A DNA stretch of 64,000 bases from Rhodocyclaceae bacterium (GCA_013791905.1 VMSX01000016.1:62001-126000); one strand, 5' to 3'. Positions 45,474 to 55,563 are shown, numbered from the stretch's first letter. Notes: generated by a model not told the origin, from the sequence alone. Translations and numbers: made by a program.

Positions 45474-45869
45474 TTAGTTTGGGTTCGCTGTCGTAGCAAC
45501 CGAATCGATATCCTGCGTATCGCTGGCAACGCCAGGTGCGACGGTCTTGACGGCGCTGTGCCGGTGTTCCCGTTGTCGTTCCAGCCGGCGTGCCACTGCG
45601 CGTTCGGCGCGATCGGCGGCGCGGTCGATGGCAATATAGAGGTCGGGTTCGGTATCTTCGATCATGACGTCCGGTGTGCCGGGCAGTGGGATCTGGATGC
45701 GGCAGCATTTGTCGTTCCCGCCGCGTGGACCGTTGATGTCGAACAGCCGAACATCTATCTTGCCGACATAACGATCGGCCCAACTGAGCGCAAACCGCAA
45801 ACGCCGTTCGGTGTGTTCCCGCAGGCCGTCGGTCAGCTCAAAACCTTGCGCCAGTATGTTGATGCGCAT
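45474..45869 (-). CDS. HPF/RaiA-like ribosome-associated inhibitor
   Basis: A 131-residue S30EA-family protein; MRINILAQGFELTDGLREHT matches the N-terminus of short hibernation factors and IEDTEPDLYIAIDRAADRAE the C-terminal helix. It probably silences ribosomes in stress. ATG 45869 is chosen, since the longer ORF from 46127 has no family sequence upstream. A strong inverted repeat lies about 90 bases upstream. Confidence 0.87.
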   Translation of the reverse strand: MRINILAQGFELTDGLREHTERRLRFALSWADRYVGKIDVRLFDINGPRGGNDKCCRIQIPLPGTPDVMIEDTEPDLYIAIDRAADRAERAVARRLERQREHRHSAVKTVAPGVASDTQDIDSVATTANPN

Positions 45870-45955
45870 CACCCGTTTCCAATCTTGTCGTGTTGATGGA
45901 AAAACGCATGCTAAGGCAACGCAAAACATCTGACAAATCGAATGATACGACGTAA

Positions 45956-45976
45956 TACATCGAATAATCCGATGTA
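45956..45976. promoter_or_regulatory. inverted repeat in the HPF upstream region
   Basis: TACATCG (45956-45962) and CGATGTA (45970-45976) are perfect inverted repeats around 7 bases, within an AT-rich stretch that also has direct ATCGAAT copies (near 45938 and 45959). This lies in the 445-bp gap between the minus-strand HPF gene and the plus-strand kinase gene, so it could control either. No known consensus is matched with confidence. Confidence 0.4.
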
Positions 45977-46083
45977 CATTATACGAAAGACGGGTTGGCG
46001 ATGCGTCATTTCTGTCACTCACAGGGTCGAGATTGCCAACTCCGAAGCGCAGAATCCGGGACGAACCTACCCGACCATTATCA

Positions 46084-46215
46084 ATGGCCATCCAGGCTAA
46101 TCTGGCTTTGTTGCTACAGTTGTGCAAACTTTATCCGGAAACATTGCGTATATTGCCTGCAGATGAATTGGCTAGCGAACTGCTGCTGACGGCGGTGAGC
46201 TCGGCGCGTGCATGA
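46084..46215 (+). CDS. possible small upstream ORF in frame with the hybrid kinase
   Basis: This 43-codon ORF encodes MAIQANLALLLQLCKLYPET and then ILPADELASELLLTAVSSARA, ending at TGA 46213-46215. The same reading frame continues after the TGA with coding-like sequence (TAARELRDALQTEQVAWPSQ) into the kinase start at 46315. It may be a leader peptide, a small protein, or the 5' end of a longer kinase gene broken by a stop. No clear Shine-Dalgarno sequence is present. The rest of the 445-bp gap shows only the inverted repeat at 45956-45976. Confidence 0.35.
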   Translation: MAIQANLALLLQLCKLYPETLRILPADELASELLLTAVSSARA

Positions 46216-46314
46216 AGTGCTTTCCGCACCGCCGGTTCTGCCACGGCGGCTCGTGAACTGCGTGATGCGTTGCAAACCGAGCAGGTCGCTTGGCCTTCAC
46301 AGACAAGGTGCCGC

Positions 46315-49300
46315 ATGACTGAGGTTTCGCCACAGATGACCGCCAACGCGAAGCGTACCGGCTACCAAGCCAGGGTCGTGCGCTGGATTTGGGCGGGCTG
46401 CGTATTGGTCGTGGTGTCGGTAAGCGCCGTCGGTTGGCTTGTTGTGGAAAGCATGCAGCGGCAGCAGCAGATCACGCGCGACTTGCATCACCATCCCTTT
46501 ACCGTTGCACATACGGCAAGCAATTTGCGCGTGGTGCTGGTGCAAATACGTAACACCATGCTGCTGCTTACGGTTGGCGAGCCGGTTGAAGAGGTTGAGC
46601 GCCTGATCAGGAGTGTCGATGGGTTGGCAGCCGAGGCCGAGCGTTTGCTTGCCATCGTCAGGGAGCGCCAACTAGGCGACCCTGCCGATCCCGAGCTGGC
46701 TGCCGCATTGCTTGGTGAGTGGACAGGTTTGCGCGAGCGCATCATTGCCCATGCCCATGCAGGGAGAACCGCTGAAGTCAGGCGGCTTGTCGGTACGTCG
46801 GGCAGCACCATGTTCGCCAAGGTAGATGATGTCGCCAGCAGGATAGCCAGTGCTGCCGAACAGCGCGGCGAGGACTTGGCCACACAGTCAGAAAAGCTGG
46901 GCGATCAGCGTATTCAGCAGACCTGGCTGCTGCTCGGGTTCCTGAACCTGGCTGTGGTCCTGATCGCTTTCGGCGTGGTGCGGCGTGTCGCGCGTACCTT
47001 GCAGCGCGAGGCTGAGCAACGCAAGATGATGGGGCAGCAGCTGGCAGACAGCGAAGCAAATCTGCGCGCCGTGATCGACGCGACGGCCGATGCGATCATC
47101 GTCATTACGCCGGCGGGCCTGATGGAAAGCGTCAATTTGGCCGCCGAGCGCATCTTTGGCTATGACCGCGCCGAACTGCTCGGCCGCAACGTCAGCATGT
47201 TGATGCCGGAAGCTTACCGCGGCGCCCATGATGACCTTCTCGCTGCCTTTCAGGGAGGCGGTGAGCGCAAGGCGATCGGCTTCCGGCGTGAACTGATGGG
47301 ACAGCGCAAGGATGGCAGCCAGTTCGAGATCGAGCTGGCTGTAAGCGAGGCGATTGGCCCGGGTCAGGGAAGCTATGTCGGCGTTGTGCGCGACATCAGC
47401 CTGGCTGTGCGCGCCAGGCGCGAGTTGGAACAGATGAAGCGCTTCATGCAGCAAACGCTCGATGCGTTGACCGCCAGTATCTGCGTCCTCGACAGTGCCG
47501 GCACGATCATCCACACCAACCGGCCGTGGCGGCGGGACTGCCTTGTCCGCGGACTGTGCGACAAGGATGGCTGCCTGGGGGCCGATTACCTGGCGACCAG
47601 CCCGGCGACCCGCGATATCCCCGGTTATGAGGGCCACCTGGTTGCCAAAGCCCTGCGGCGGATGCTCGAAAGCAAGGAAGACAAGTTTTTTGCCGAGTAT
47701 CCCAGTCATGGCGGCGAGTACGAGTGCTGGATGATGTTGAGCGCAACCTCGTTTGAAATCGCTGGCGTGCGGCATGTGGTTGTCGCCCATGAAGACATCA
47801 GCGAATTGCGCGGCTCGCAACAGGCGCTGGCGCGCAAGATTGCCGTGTTGCAAACGACACTGGAGGCCATGCGGCAGGGCATCCTGATGGTCGACGGCGA
47901 TCTCAACGTGGTCACCGTTAACCGCAAGTACTTCCAGTTGATGCAGTTGCCGCCAGAGTTTTATTGCAGAAAGCTGAGCATGCCGGAGTTGATTCGCTAT
48001 CAGGCCGAGCGTGGTGATTATGGTCCCGGCGATCTGGAGGAGATGGTACGCAAGCGTGTCCAGGTATTGAGCCAGCCGTCGACACAACGGACAGAGCGAA
48101 CTTTCCCGGATGGGAAAACAGTCGAGATTTTCTGGCGCACCCTGCCCGTTGGGAGTGGTGCTGTCGCCACCTTTAACGACATTACGCAAAGCAAGCAGGA
48201 TGAGCTCGATTTACGGCAAGCCAAGGAAGCGGCTGATGCTGCCAGCGAAGCCAAGAGTGCCTTCCTCGCCACCATGAGCCACGAAATTCGCACGCCGTTG
48301 TACGGCATCATCGGCATGGCCGAATTGCTCGAAACAACAGCGCTGGTGGCCGACCAACTGAAGATGGTGCAGACGGTGCGCGACTCCGGCAATACCTTGC
48401 TGGCCATCATCAACGACATTCTGGATCTCTCACGCATCGAAACCGGCAAGCTGGCAATCGAAGCCACACAGATGTCCTTGCGTGAGACGGTGCAATCCGT
48501 GGCCGACGTCCTGGCCCCAGTGGCAGAGAAAAAAGGCATCAAGTTCTATGTCGACATATCTTCAGGTGTTCTGGATCACTTGATCGGCGATCCCGTGCGG
48601 GTGCGGCAAATCCTGTTCAACCTGGTCGGCAATGCCATCAAATTCACCGATGGTATCGATCCCGATGGACGCAGCGGTCAAGTTTCATTGCGTGTGATGT
48701 CCGCCTCGGCTGACTTACCCAATACCCGTACCGTCATCTTTATTATCGAAGACAATGGCATTGGCATGAACGAGGAGGTTGTCTCCCGCATCTTCCAGCC
48801 TTTTTCCCAGGCCGATAACAGCATGTCGCGGCGCTATGGTGGTTCTGGTCTTGGATTGTCCATCTGCGCTCGTTTGGTGAACATGATGGGCGGTGAGATC
48901 GATGTCACCAGCCATTCCGGTGCAGGCTCGATCTTTACCGTGCGCTTACCCTTCCAGCTGGCTGGTGAAGACAGCGCGCCTGCCGTCGTACCCCATGCGG
49001 GGCATTTCATCTCACCAGCGCCGACTGTTGCTGACAGTCATCCTGTGCTTGCTCCGGAGGACGTCCGCCTGCTGGTGGCTGAGGACAATGAAATCAATCA
49101 GGAACTGATCCGTCGCCAGTTGGCCCAGCTTGGTTACGTCGCTGATATCGTCAACAATGGCCGCGAGGCCCTTGACCAACTGGCGCACGGTAATTACGAT
49201 TTGTTGCTGACGGACTGTCAAATGCATGAGATGGACGGCTACGCGCTGGCCAAGGCCGTGCGTGAAAACGAAAGCCAGAGCGGGATTCCAGCGGGTGAGC

Positions 49301-49854
49301 GCCTGCCAATCATTGCGTTCACCGCCAATATTCTGCCAAATGACTTGCAGCGCTGTTATGCGGCGGGGATGGATGATGTGGTCGGCAAGCCTACCGAACT
49401 CGGCGAACTGAGGCGCACTTTGGCGCGCTGGGCGGGTGCGGTACCGGCGACAGCCCCGCTTTTGCCGCGTGCGGCGATGCCAGGTGCTGCGACTTTACGC
49501 ACGGTACAACTGACCCGCCTGAGTGATCTGATCGGGCCGAATCCGGCTGTGCATGCCCGTATTCTCAATAAGTTCATTGTCTCGTCGCAAACCTTGCTGG
49601 ATGAGATTGGCGCGGCCGAGAAACGGGCTGACACGGCTACGCTTGGTGCGCTGGGCCACAAATTCAAATCTTCGGCCCGCGCCATTGGCGCCGATGCCCT
49701 GGCCGATGCCTGTGCCGCACTGGAAGTGGCGGGCAAGGGGGGCGATGTATCTGCGTGCAGCACCCATGCTGCCGCAATAGCCACAGGCTTTTCCGCGGCG
49801 GTTATCGAGATTGAGGCCTATCTGGCCGCTGTTTCACCCAATCCACCCATTTAA
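46315..49854 (+). CDS. hybrid sensor histidine kinase with three PAS domains, receiver and Hpt
   Basis: An 1179-residue multidomain kinase. In order: membrane helix ([19 protein letters not shown]), a periplasmic helical sensor of about 150 residues, second membrane helix ([19 protein letters not shown]), three PAS domains ([47 protein letters not shown]), HisKA with [11 protein letters not shown], HATPase with [13 protein letters not shown], receiver ([25 protein letters not shown]), and a C-terminal Hpt domain with [13 protein letters not shown]. It can run a full phosphorelay within one chain. ATG 46315 follows AAGGTG; a TTG at 46270 is less likely. The adjacent regulator is the probable partner; the signal is unknown. 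Confidence 0.92.
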   Translation: MTEVSPQMTANAKRTGYQARVVRWIWAGCVLVVVSVSAVGWLVVESMQRQQQITRDLHHHPFTVAHTASNLRVVLVQIRNTMLLLTVGEPVEEVERLIRSVDGLAAEAERLLAIVRERQLGDPADPELAAALLGEWTGLRERIIAHAHAGRTAEVRRLVGTSGSTMFAKVDDVASRIASAAEQRGEDLATQSEKLGDQRIQQTWLLLGFLNLAVVLIAFGVVRRVARTLQREAEQRKMMGQQLADSEANLRAVIDATADAIIVITPAGLMESVNLAAERIFGYDRAELLGRNVSMLMPEAYRGAHDDLLAAFQGGGERKAIGFRRELMGQRKDGSQFEIELAVSEAIGPGQGSYVGVVRDISLAVRARRELEQMKRFMQQTLDALTASICVLDSAGTIIHTNRPWRRDCLVRGLCDKDGCLGADYLATSPATRDIPGYEGHLVAKALRRMLESKEDKFFAEYPSHGGEYECWMMLSATSFEIAGVRHVVVAHEDISELRGSQQALARKIAVLQTTLEAMRQGILMVDGDLNVVTVNRKYFQLMQLPPEFYCRKLSMPELIRYQAERGDYGPGDLEEMVRKRVQVLSQPSTQRTERTFPDGKTVEIFWRTLPVGSGAVATFNDITQSKQDELDLRQAKEAADAASEAKSAFLATMSHEIRTPLYGIIGMAELLETTALVADQLKMVQTVRDSGNTLLAIINDILDLSRIETGKLAIEATQMSLRETVQSVADVLAPVAEKKGIKFYVDISSGVLDHLIGDPVRVRQILFNLVGNAIKFTDGIDPDGRSGQVSLRVMSASADLPNTRTVIFIIEDNGIGMNEEVVSRIFQPFSQADNSMSRRYGGSGLGLSICARLVNMMGGEIDVTSHSGAGSIFTVRLPFQLAGEDSAPAVVPHAGHFISPAPTVADSHPVLAPEDVRLLVAEDNEINQELIRRQLAQLGYVADIVNNGREALDQLAHGNYDLLLTDCQMHEMDGYALAKAVRENESQSGIPAGERLPIIAFTANILPNDLQRCYAAGMDDVVGKPTELGELRRTLARWAGAVPATAPLLPRAAMPGAATLRTVQLTRLSDLIGPNPAVHARILNKFIVSSQTLLDEIGAAEKRADTATLGALGHKFKSSARAIGADALADACAALEVAGKGGDVSACSTHAAAIATGFSAAVIEIEAYLAAVSPNPPI

Positions 49855-49875
49855 AATGCATAGCCGAGCCAAGCC

Positions 49876-51075
49876 ATGACCCAGGACAAGAAAGAAGAGC
49901 GGCCGATACTGATCGTCAGCGATGACGCTGAAGAAGTGCGCGCCGTGCGTGATTTGTTGCAGCACGACTACGCCAATTTGATCATTGCAGACAACGATGA
50001 AGCCGGCCTGCGCCTGTTTCCGGAACGGCAACCGGCGCTCCTGATCCTCGTCTTTCAGGAAATGGTGAGATCCGAGCGGTTTTACCTGATGCTCTATCGG
50101 CAATGCCAGACCATCCGGGAAATCCCGCACCAGACCCTGCTGCTCTGCAAAAGCAACGAATCCGAAGCCGCCTTCTCCCTCTGTCACAACAACACCTTTG
50201 ACGACTACCTGATCAATCGGCCGCTGCACGACCCGTATCGACTCCGGCTGGCCGTCCAGCACGCCCTGACCCGGCAAGCCGGTCGCTCCGAATCGGCGAC
50301 AGTCCAGCGCCAACTCTCCCACATCGGCAGCGATTTGCGCCACCTCGACACCTTCGTCAACAAGGCCCTGGAAGGCGGCCAGGGCCATCACGACGAATCG
50401 ATCAAAGCCTTTCGTGACTTTGCCAGCCAGCTCACCAAGGAACTTGATCAGTTCGAAACCCACATGAACAACGCGGCACGCGGCCAAGCCGCCAAAGTCC
50501 TCGAAAAAAGCGGCCTGCGACAGCAATTTGACGAACTCCGCCGCACCGGTGTCGCGCCCGAAGTACAGAAGGTCGAAGGCAAGCTGCAGGAAGCCCAGCA
50601 ATGGGCACATCAATTCGACAAGGACTATCGAGAACAAGCCGTCAAAGTCACCAGCCGGGAATTTCCGCCAGCGCAACCTGAAGTGATGCTGGTTGATGAT
50701 GACGAGATGTACCGCGATATGCTTGGCGTCATGCTGGAGGAAATCGAACTGCGCGTGACGCTGGCAGACAGCGGCGAAGCCGCGCTGGCCGCCATGCGTA
50801 CCCGGCGCCCCGATATCGTGCTGCTTGATTACAACATGCCGGGGCTTAACGGGATAGACATGCTGAGGCTGATGAAAAGAACGCCGGAGTTTCACCAGAT
50901 TCCGGTCATCATGTTGACTGGAGAAAAATCGCGCGAAGCTGTCAAGGAAATGATCATGGCTGGTGCCGTAGGTTATATTGTGAAGCCCAGCAATCGTCCG
51001 ACCATTCTTGCCAAGATTCGTAGCGTGTTGTCCAGGCCTGCCGGTACCTCTGCCGGTACCCCTTCCGGAACGTAG
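49876..51075 (+). CDS. double-receiver response regulator with degenerate N-terminal receiver
   Basis: A 399-residue protein with two receiver-like domains joined by a long helical region. The first (PILIVSDDAEEVRAVRDLLQ) keeps an acidic pocket but has VFQEM where the phospho-acceptor Asp should be. The C-terminal one is canonical (VMLVDDDEMYRDMLG, VLLDYNMPGLNG, VIMLTGEKS). No DNA-binding or enzymatic output domain is seen, so it may act by protein contact. It lies 21 bp after the hybrid kinase gene and very likely is its partner. The C-terminus repeats AGT (RPAGTSAGTPSGT). Confidence 0.87.
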   Translation: MTQDKKEERPILIVSDDAEEVRAVRDLLQHDYANLIIADNDEAGLRLFPERQPALLILVFQEMVRSERFYLMLYRQCQTIREIPHQTLLLCKSNESEAAFSLCHNNTFDDYLINRPLHDPYRLRLAVQHALTRQAGRSESATVQRQLSHIGSDLRHLDTFVNKALEGGQGHHDESIKAFRDFASQLTKELDQFETHMNNAARGQAAKVLEKSGLRQQFDELRRTGVAPEVQKVEGKLQEAQQWAHQFDKDYREQAVKVTSREFPPAQPEVMLVDDDEMYRDMLGVMLEEIELRVTLADSGEAALAAMRTRRPDIVLLDYNMPGLNGIDMLRLMKRTPEFHQIPVIMLTGEKSREAVKEMIMAGAVGYIVKPSNRPTILAKIRSVLSRPAGTSAGTPSGT

Positions 51076-51138
51076 AGAGCATCGATAGTATGGAAAGAAT
51101 TGGCGCTGTCGCTCGGCCTGAGGTCGTGTGGCAACGAG

Positions 51139-51169
51139 TTATCCACATACTTTCCACCGCATTTCCACA
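51139..51169 (+). promoter_or_regulatory. three phased DnaA-box-like motifs upstream of dnaB
   Basis: A perfect DnaA box TTATCCACA (51139-51147) is followed by CTTTCCACC (51150-51158) and ATTTCCACA (51161-51169), each starting 11 bases after the last, so they face the same side of the helix. They lie about 130 bases upstream of the dnaB start. DnaA-dependent control of dnaB is plausible; the two weaker boxes have mismatches to consensus. Confidence 0.55.
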
Positions 51170-51296
51170 GCTTGTTCACTCCCCAGCGGCAAGGTCCGCG
51201 AGTAGACTCGCCTCCTTGGCTAAAGCTAAGAAATCGTAAAGGCGACAACTCGCATTGGCGGGTTAATGCCAAATCATAAGCCGTGAGGAGAAAAGA

Positions 51297-52724
51297 ATGG
51301 TCCAGGCCCCAGGCGCACAATTTGCTGCCCAACCCTACACACAGAGTTACCTGAGCGGCCACGTGGATGCCCAGGTTGCCGCGCTCAAGCTGCCGCCGCA
51401 TTCGATCGAGGCCGAGCAGTCGCTGCTGGGTGGTCTGCTGCTCGACAATCAGGCGTGGGACCGCATCGCCGATCAGGTCAACGAGTCGGATTTTTACCGC
51501 GACGATCACCGGCGCATCTTCGCGCACATTCGCAAGCTCGTTGAAGCCGGACGTCCGGCCGACGTGGTTACCGTGTTCGAGTCAATCGAGCACGCCAACC
51601 AGTCCGATCAGACCGGCGGGCTGGCCTATCTGGGCGAGATCGCCAACGCTACGCCCTCTGCCGCCAATATCCGCCGCTACGCCGAGATCGTGCGCGAGCG
51701 GGCGGTGTTGCGCAAACTGGTGACCGTCGGCGACGAAATCGCCGGCTCGGCCCTCAATCCCGCCGGTCGCGACGTCAAGCAACTGCTCGATGCCGCCGAA
51801 CAGAAAGTTTTCGAGATTGCCGAGGCGGGCAACCGCTCGATGCAGGGCTTCCAGGCGATTACCCCGATTCTGGGAGGCGTGGTCGAGCGCATCGAGGTGC
51901 TCTACAACCGCGAGAACCCGTCCGACATCACCGGACTGGCGACCGGCTTCCATGATCTTGACCGCATGACCTCGGGCCTGCAGCCGGGCGACATGATCGT
52001 CGTCGCCGGCCGGCCGTCGATGGGCAAGACCGCTTTTGCGCTCAACATTGCCGAGCACGTCGGCATGGAACTGCGCAAGCCCGTGGCGATTTTCAGCCTG
52101 GAAATGTCTGGGCCGCAACTGGCGATGCGCTTTCTTTCATCGGCGGGCCGGCTCGACCAGACCAAGATTCGGACCGGCAAGCTGTCGGATGAAGATTGGG
52201 AAAAAATGTCGATGGCGCTCGGCAAGCTGCACGATGCGCCCATCCATATCGATGAAAGCGGCATGCTCAACGCCTCGGACCTGCGCGCGCGGGCACGCCG
52301 CCTGCACCGCCAATGCGGCCAACTGGGGCTGATCGTGATCGACTACCTGCAACTGATGAGTTCGGTGAAGAACAACGAAAACCGCGCCACCGAAATATCG
52401 GAAATCTCCCGCTCTATCAAGGCACTGGCCAAGGAACTGCAAGTGCCGATCATCGCCCTTTCGCAGCTCTCGCGCAAGGTCGAGGAACGTAACGACAAGC
52501 GCCCGCTGATGAGCGACCTGCGCGAATCGGGGGCGATCGAGCAGGATGCCGACATCATCATGATGATGTACCGTGAGGAGTACTACAAGCCTGACACCAC
52601 GGAAAAAGGCGTTGCCGAAGTCATCATCGGCAAGCACCGTAACGGCCCAACCGGTATGACCAAGCTGACCTTCCTCGGCGAATACACAAAATTCGAGAAT
52701 TTTGCTTCACCGGGTTCGTATTGA
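51297..52724 (+). CDS. dnaB: replicative DNA helicase DnaB
   Basis: A 475-residue hexameric helicase that unwinds the chromosome fork. The N-terminal domain begins after a 30-residue extension with PPHSIEAEQSLLGGLLLDN; Walker A is GRPSMGKT, Walker B is LIVIDYLQLM, and the family QLSRKVEERNDKRP motif is present. GAGGAG precedes the ATG by six bases. No intein is present. It is followed by a long perfect hairpin and a copy of the dispersed repeat. Confidence 0.97.
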   Translation: MVQAPGAQFAAQPYTQSYLSGHVDAQVAALKLPPHSIEAEQSLLGGLLLDNQAWDRIADQVNESDFYRDDHRRIFAHIRKLVEAGRPADVVTVFESIEHANQSDQTGGLAYLGEIANATPSAANIRRYAEIVRERAVLRKLVTVGDEIAGSALNPAGRDVKQLLDAAEQKVFEIAEAGNRSMQGFQAITPILGGVVERIEVLYNRENPSDITGLATGFHDLDRMTSGLQPGDMIVVAGRPSMGKTAFALNIAEHVGMELRKPVAIFSLEMSGPQLAMRFLSSAGRLDQTKIRTGKLSDEDWEKMSMALGKLHDAPIHIDESGMLNASDLRARARRLHRQCGQLGLIVIDYLQLMSSVKNNENRATEISEISRSIKALAKELQVPIIALSQLSRKVEERNDKRPLMSDLRESGAIEQDADIIMMMYREEYYKPDTTEKGVAEVIIGKHRNGPTGMTKLTFLGEYTKFENFASPGSY

Positions 52725-52752
52725 AAGTCGGCGCTGGTGGTACGGCGCCAAA

Positions 52753-52787
52753 ACAACAATGGCCCGCACGCAGCGGGCCATTGTTGT
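52753..52787 (+). terminator. dnaB 3' hairpin
   Basis: ACAACAATGGCCCGC (52753-52767) and GCGGGCCATTGTTGT (52773-52787) form a perfect 15-bp stem with a 5-base loop, 29 bases after the dnaB stop. Being symmetrical it could act in both directions; the T-run after it is weak, so it may work as an RNA stabiliser as well as a terminator. Confidence 0.7.
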
Positions 52788-52931
52788 ATCCAAACTATTT
52801 AAATGATTACCCCAGCAGTCTCGCCGCCGGGCCGCCCCAAGGCAAGGCGGCACGCGGCGCCAGCCGCAATCCGCACCCAAGCTTGAATGTGGGCACCCCG
52901 TAATAAGACGAGCGCAGCAAGTCAACAGTCA

Positions 52932-52951
52932 CCCCTCCCGCGAGGGAGGGG
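52932..52951 (-). terminator. livJ 3' hairpin
   Basis: CCCCTCCC-GCGA-GGGAGGGG is a perfect 8-bp stem with a tetraloop, 18 bases beyond the livJ stop. It belongs to the dispersed repeat block and may terminate or stabilise the livJ message. Confidence 0.55.
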
Positions 52952-52968
52952 CTGGGGGAGGGTGGGAC

Positions 52969-54129
52969 TCAGTTTATCAGCGACCACTCACCATTCTTGA
53001 CTTCGATCAGACGGAAAGCCGACAGGTCGAGTCCCATGTGATCCGTGGGGGACATGTTGACCTTGCCGGCGGTGCCGATGAAACCCTTGGTTTTCTCGAT
53101 CTCGTCGCGCACCTTGGCCTTGTCGGTGCCGCCCGCCCGCTTGATCGCCTCGACCACCATCATCAGGCCATCGACCGCGTGGCCACCGAAGGTGGAGACG
53201 TCTTCCTTGTAGCGCTCGTTGTAGGCTTTCTTGTAGGCCATGACGACCGGCTTCTGCGGGTCCTTGGCGTCGAGCTTGTCGGCGACCAGCAAGGCGGCGG
53301 CTGGCAGGCGGACGCCTTCGGCAGCCGGTCCGGCGAGCTTGATGAACTCCTCGGAAGCGACACCGTGGGCGTGATAGAGCGGCAGCTTGATGCCGAGTTG
53401 CTGGTAGTTCTTGGTGACGATGGCCGGTCCCTGGCCAAGACCGAAGACGAAGACGGCTTGCACGCCCGGCGCATTGCGAATCTTGGTCAGCTGCGGGCTC
53501 ATGTCGGTGTCTTTGGGGCCGTAGGTTTCGTTGGCAACCAGCGTGATGCCCATTTTGACGGCCATGGCTTCGGTTTCCCGCTTGCCCGATTGGCCGAATC
53601 CTGAAGTTTCGGAAAGCAGGGCGACCTGGGTCAGGTTGCGCTTCTTCATGTCTTCAAAAACCTTCTCGGCCGCCATGCGGTCGGTGTGCGGTGTCTTGAA
53701 AACCCATTTCTTCACCGGCTCGATGATGACGACCGCGCCGGCCAGGGAGACGAACGGCAGTCCCGCCTTTTCAACCAGCGGCACCATCGACATGGTGCTG
53801 CCGGTGGTCGTGCCGCCGACGATCAGGTCAACCTTGTCTTCCTCGATCAGCCGCTTGGCAAAACCGTTGGCCTTGCCGGCATCACTGCCGTCGTCGTAAT
53901 GGATGAACTGGATCTGCCGCCCGATCACGCCACCTTCCTTGTTGATCTTTTCAACATACATTTGCATCGTCTTGAGTTCCGGGTCACCAAGAAACGCTGC
54001 GGGTCCGGTGACCGACAGTACCGAGCCAAGTTTGATCGGCTCGGCGGCTTGGGCAGTGCCCAGCGCCAAGACGCTGGCGACGGTGGCGCCGGCAACTGCC
54101 AGGCCAATTTTGTTGAATAATTGTTTCAT
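52969..54129 (-). CDS. livJ: branched-chain/aromatic-acid type ABC transporter substrate-binding protein
   Basis: A 386-residue periplasmic binding protein of the Peripla_BP_6 (LivJ) family with a signal peptide ending GTAQAA near residue 28. PIKLGSVLSVTGPAAFLGDP begins the mature domain. It lies 46 bp after paaK on the same strand and opposite livHMGF, so the ligand is probably an aromatic acid such as phenylacetate rather than an amino acid; that is inference from context. The gene symbol denotes the family, not the substrate. Confidence 0.88.
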   Translation of the reverse strand: MKQLFNKIGLAVAGATVASVLALGTAQAAEPIKLGSVLSVTGPAAFLGDPELKTMQMYVEKINKEGGVIGRQIQFIHYDDGSDAGKANGFAKRLIEEDKVDLIVGGTTTGSTMSMVPLVEKAGLPFVSLAGAVVIIEPVKKWVFKTPHTDRMAAEKVFEDMKKRNLTQVALLSETSGFGQSGKRETEAMAVKMGITLVANETYGPKDTDMSPQLTKIRNAPGVQAVFVFGLGQGPAIVTKNYQQLGIKLPLYHAHGVASEEFIKLAGPAAEGVRLPAAALLVADKLDAKDPQKPVVMAYKKAYNERYKEDVSTFGGHAVDGLMMVVEAIKRAGGTDKAKVRDEIEKTKGFIGTAGKVNMSPTDHMGLDLSAFRLIEVKNGEWSLIN

Positions 54130-54175
54130 GTTGATGATCTCCTCTTTGTTTTAAAAATTATGGTTTGTTGCCTTG

Positions 54176-55498
54176 TTATGATTTGCTGCGTTGATCGATG
54201 ACCCGTTGCGCCTTGCCGCCCTGAATGCGTGGAATTGAACCAGAATCCATCACCCGCACTTCGGTCGATACGCCAATCAGCGACTTGATGTGGTGGCGCA
54301 GCAGATGGGCGACTTCCTGGCGTTCCGCGCCAGTGACCTTGAAGGTCGCATCGCGCTGCAGTTCGCATTGCACTTCGAGCGCATCCAGATGGCCTTCGCG
54401 GGTGACGATCAGCTGGTAGTTGCCGGAAAGGCGCTTGTCCTTGAGAATCAGTTCCTCGACCTGGGTCGGGAAGACATTCACGCCGCGAATGATCAGCATG
54501 TCGTCGGAGCGGCCGACAATCTTGCCGATCCGGCGCATCGAGCGCGAGGTGGGTGGCAACAGTCGGGTCAGGTCGCGCGTCCGGTAACGAATGACCGGGA
54601 AGGCTTCCTTGGTCAGTGAGGTAAACACGAGTTCGCCTTCCTCACCGTCGGGCACGACCATGCCCGTTTCCGGGTTGATGATCTCGGGGTAGAAATGGTC
54701 TTCCCAGATCACCGGGCCGTCTTTTGACTCGAAGCATTCGCAGGCGACGCCGGGGCCAAGCACCTCGGAAAGGCCATACACATCGACGGCGTCGATGTTC
54801 ATCTTGGCCTCGATCTCGCCCCGCATCGCCTCGGTCCACGGTTCGGCGCCGAACATGCCCATGCGCAGCGAGGAGTTGCGCGAGTCAAGACCTTGCTTTT
54901 CGAACTCCTCGGCCAGCACCAGCATGTACGAAGGCGTCACCATGATGATGTCGGGGCGGAAATCGTTGATGATCTGAATCTGTTTTTCAGTCTGCCCGCC
55001 GCTCATCGGGATGACGGTGCAGCCGAGATGCTCCGCGCCATAGTGGGCACCCAGGCCGCCGGTAAACAGGCCGTAACCGTAGCCGACATGGACAATGTCG
55101 CCGGGTCGTCCGCCGGCGGCAAAAATCGAGCGAGCCATCAGGCTGGACCAAGTGGCGATATCGTTCCGGGTGTAGCCGACCACGGTGGGCTTGCCCGTGG
55201 TGCCCGAGGAGGCGTGCACCCGCACCACCTGTTCGCGCGGTACGGCGAACATGCCGAAAGGATAGTTGGCGCGCAGGTCCGACTTGGTCGTGAAGGGAAA
55301 CCTGGCCAAATCGGACAATTCATGAAGATCGTCCGGATGAATGCCGGCCGCATCAAACTTGCTGCGATAGTGGGGTACGTTGGTGTAGACGTGCTGCAGC
55401 GTCTTTTTCAGTCGCTCCGTCTGCAGCGCGGTAATTTCGTCGCGACTGGCTGTTTCGATACTTGCAAAAGCTTTCGCTTGCGGTCTATTGGCCGCCAT
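54176..55498 (-). CDS. paaK: phenylacetate-CoA ligase
   Basis: A 440-residue adenylate-forming ligase that activates phenylacetate to phenylacetyl-CoA with ATP. ASSGTTGKPTVVGYT is the AMP-binding P-loop, DVYGLSEVLGPGVACEC the A5 region, and IRGVNVFPTQVEELI the C-terminal hinge. A GGGAGGA site precedes the ATG. It is the first gene of the minus-strand unit with livJ, divergent from livHMGF, tying uptake to activation of an aromatic acid. No downstream paa catabolic genes are in the window. Confidence 0.92.
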   Translation of the reverse strand: MAANRPQAKAFASIETASRDEITALQTERLKKTLQHVYTNVPHYRSKFDAAGIHPDDLHELSDLARFPFTTKSDLRANYPFGMFAVPREQVVRVHASSGTTGKPTVVGYTRNDIATWSSLMARSIFAAGGRPGDIVHVGYGYGLFTGGLGAHYGAEHLGCTVIPMSGGQTEKQIQIINDFRPDIIMVTPSYMLVLAEEFEKQGLDSRNSSLRMGMFGAEPWTEAMRGEIEAKMNIDAVDVYGLSEVLGPGVACECFESKDGPVIWEDHFYPEIINPETGMVVPDGEEGELVFTSLTKEAFPVIRYRTRDLTRLLPPTSRSMRRIGKIVGRSDDMLIIRGVNVFPTQVEELILKDKRLSGNYQLIVTREGHLDALEVQCELQRDATFKVTGAERQEVAHLLRHHIKSLIGVSTEVRVMDSGSIPRIQGGKAQRVIDQRSKS

Positions 55499-55544
55499 GC
55501 TTTCCTCCCGGCTGCTGATTTATTTTTGGCAAAACATGAAAATT

Positions 55545-55563
55545 ACCACATTGAACAAGTGGT
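55545..55563. promoter_or_regulatory. inverted repeat in the paaK-livH divergent region
   Basis: ACCAC (55545-55549) and GTGGT (55559-55563) flank 9 bases within an AT-rich stretch 46 bp from paaK and 140 bp from livH. This is a reasonable operator candidate for divergent control of the aromatic-acid genes. No regulator gene is nearby. Confidence 0.4.

Larger units (their letters stand above)
52724..52951. repeat. dispersed repeat copy between dnaB and livJ
   Basis: A core AAAGTCGGCGCTGG... (52724-52749) begins at the last base of the dnaB stop. Downstream comes a right-arm block sharing GGGCCGCCCCAAGG, GGCGGCACGCG and CCCCGTAATA with the element at 59891-60038, and ending in a C/G-run hairpin (52932-52951). 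It fills the 244-bp gap between convergent dnaB and livJ. No gene is seen in it. Confidence 0.75.
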
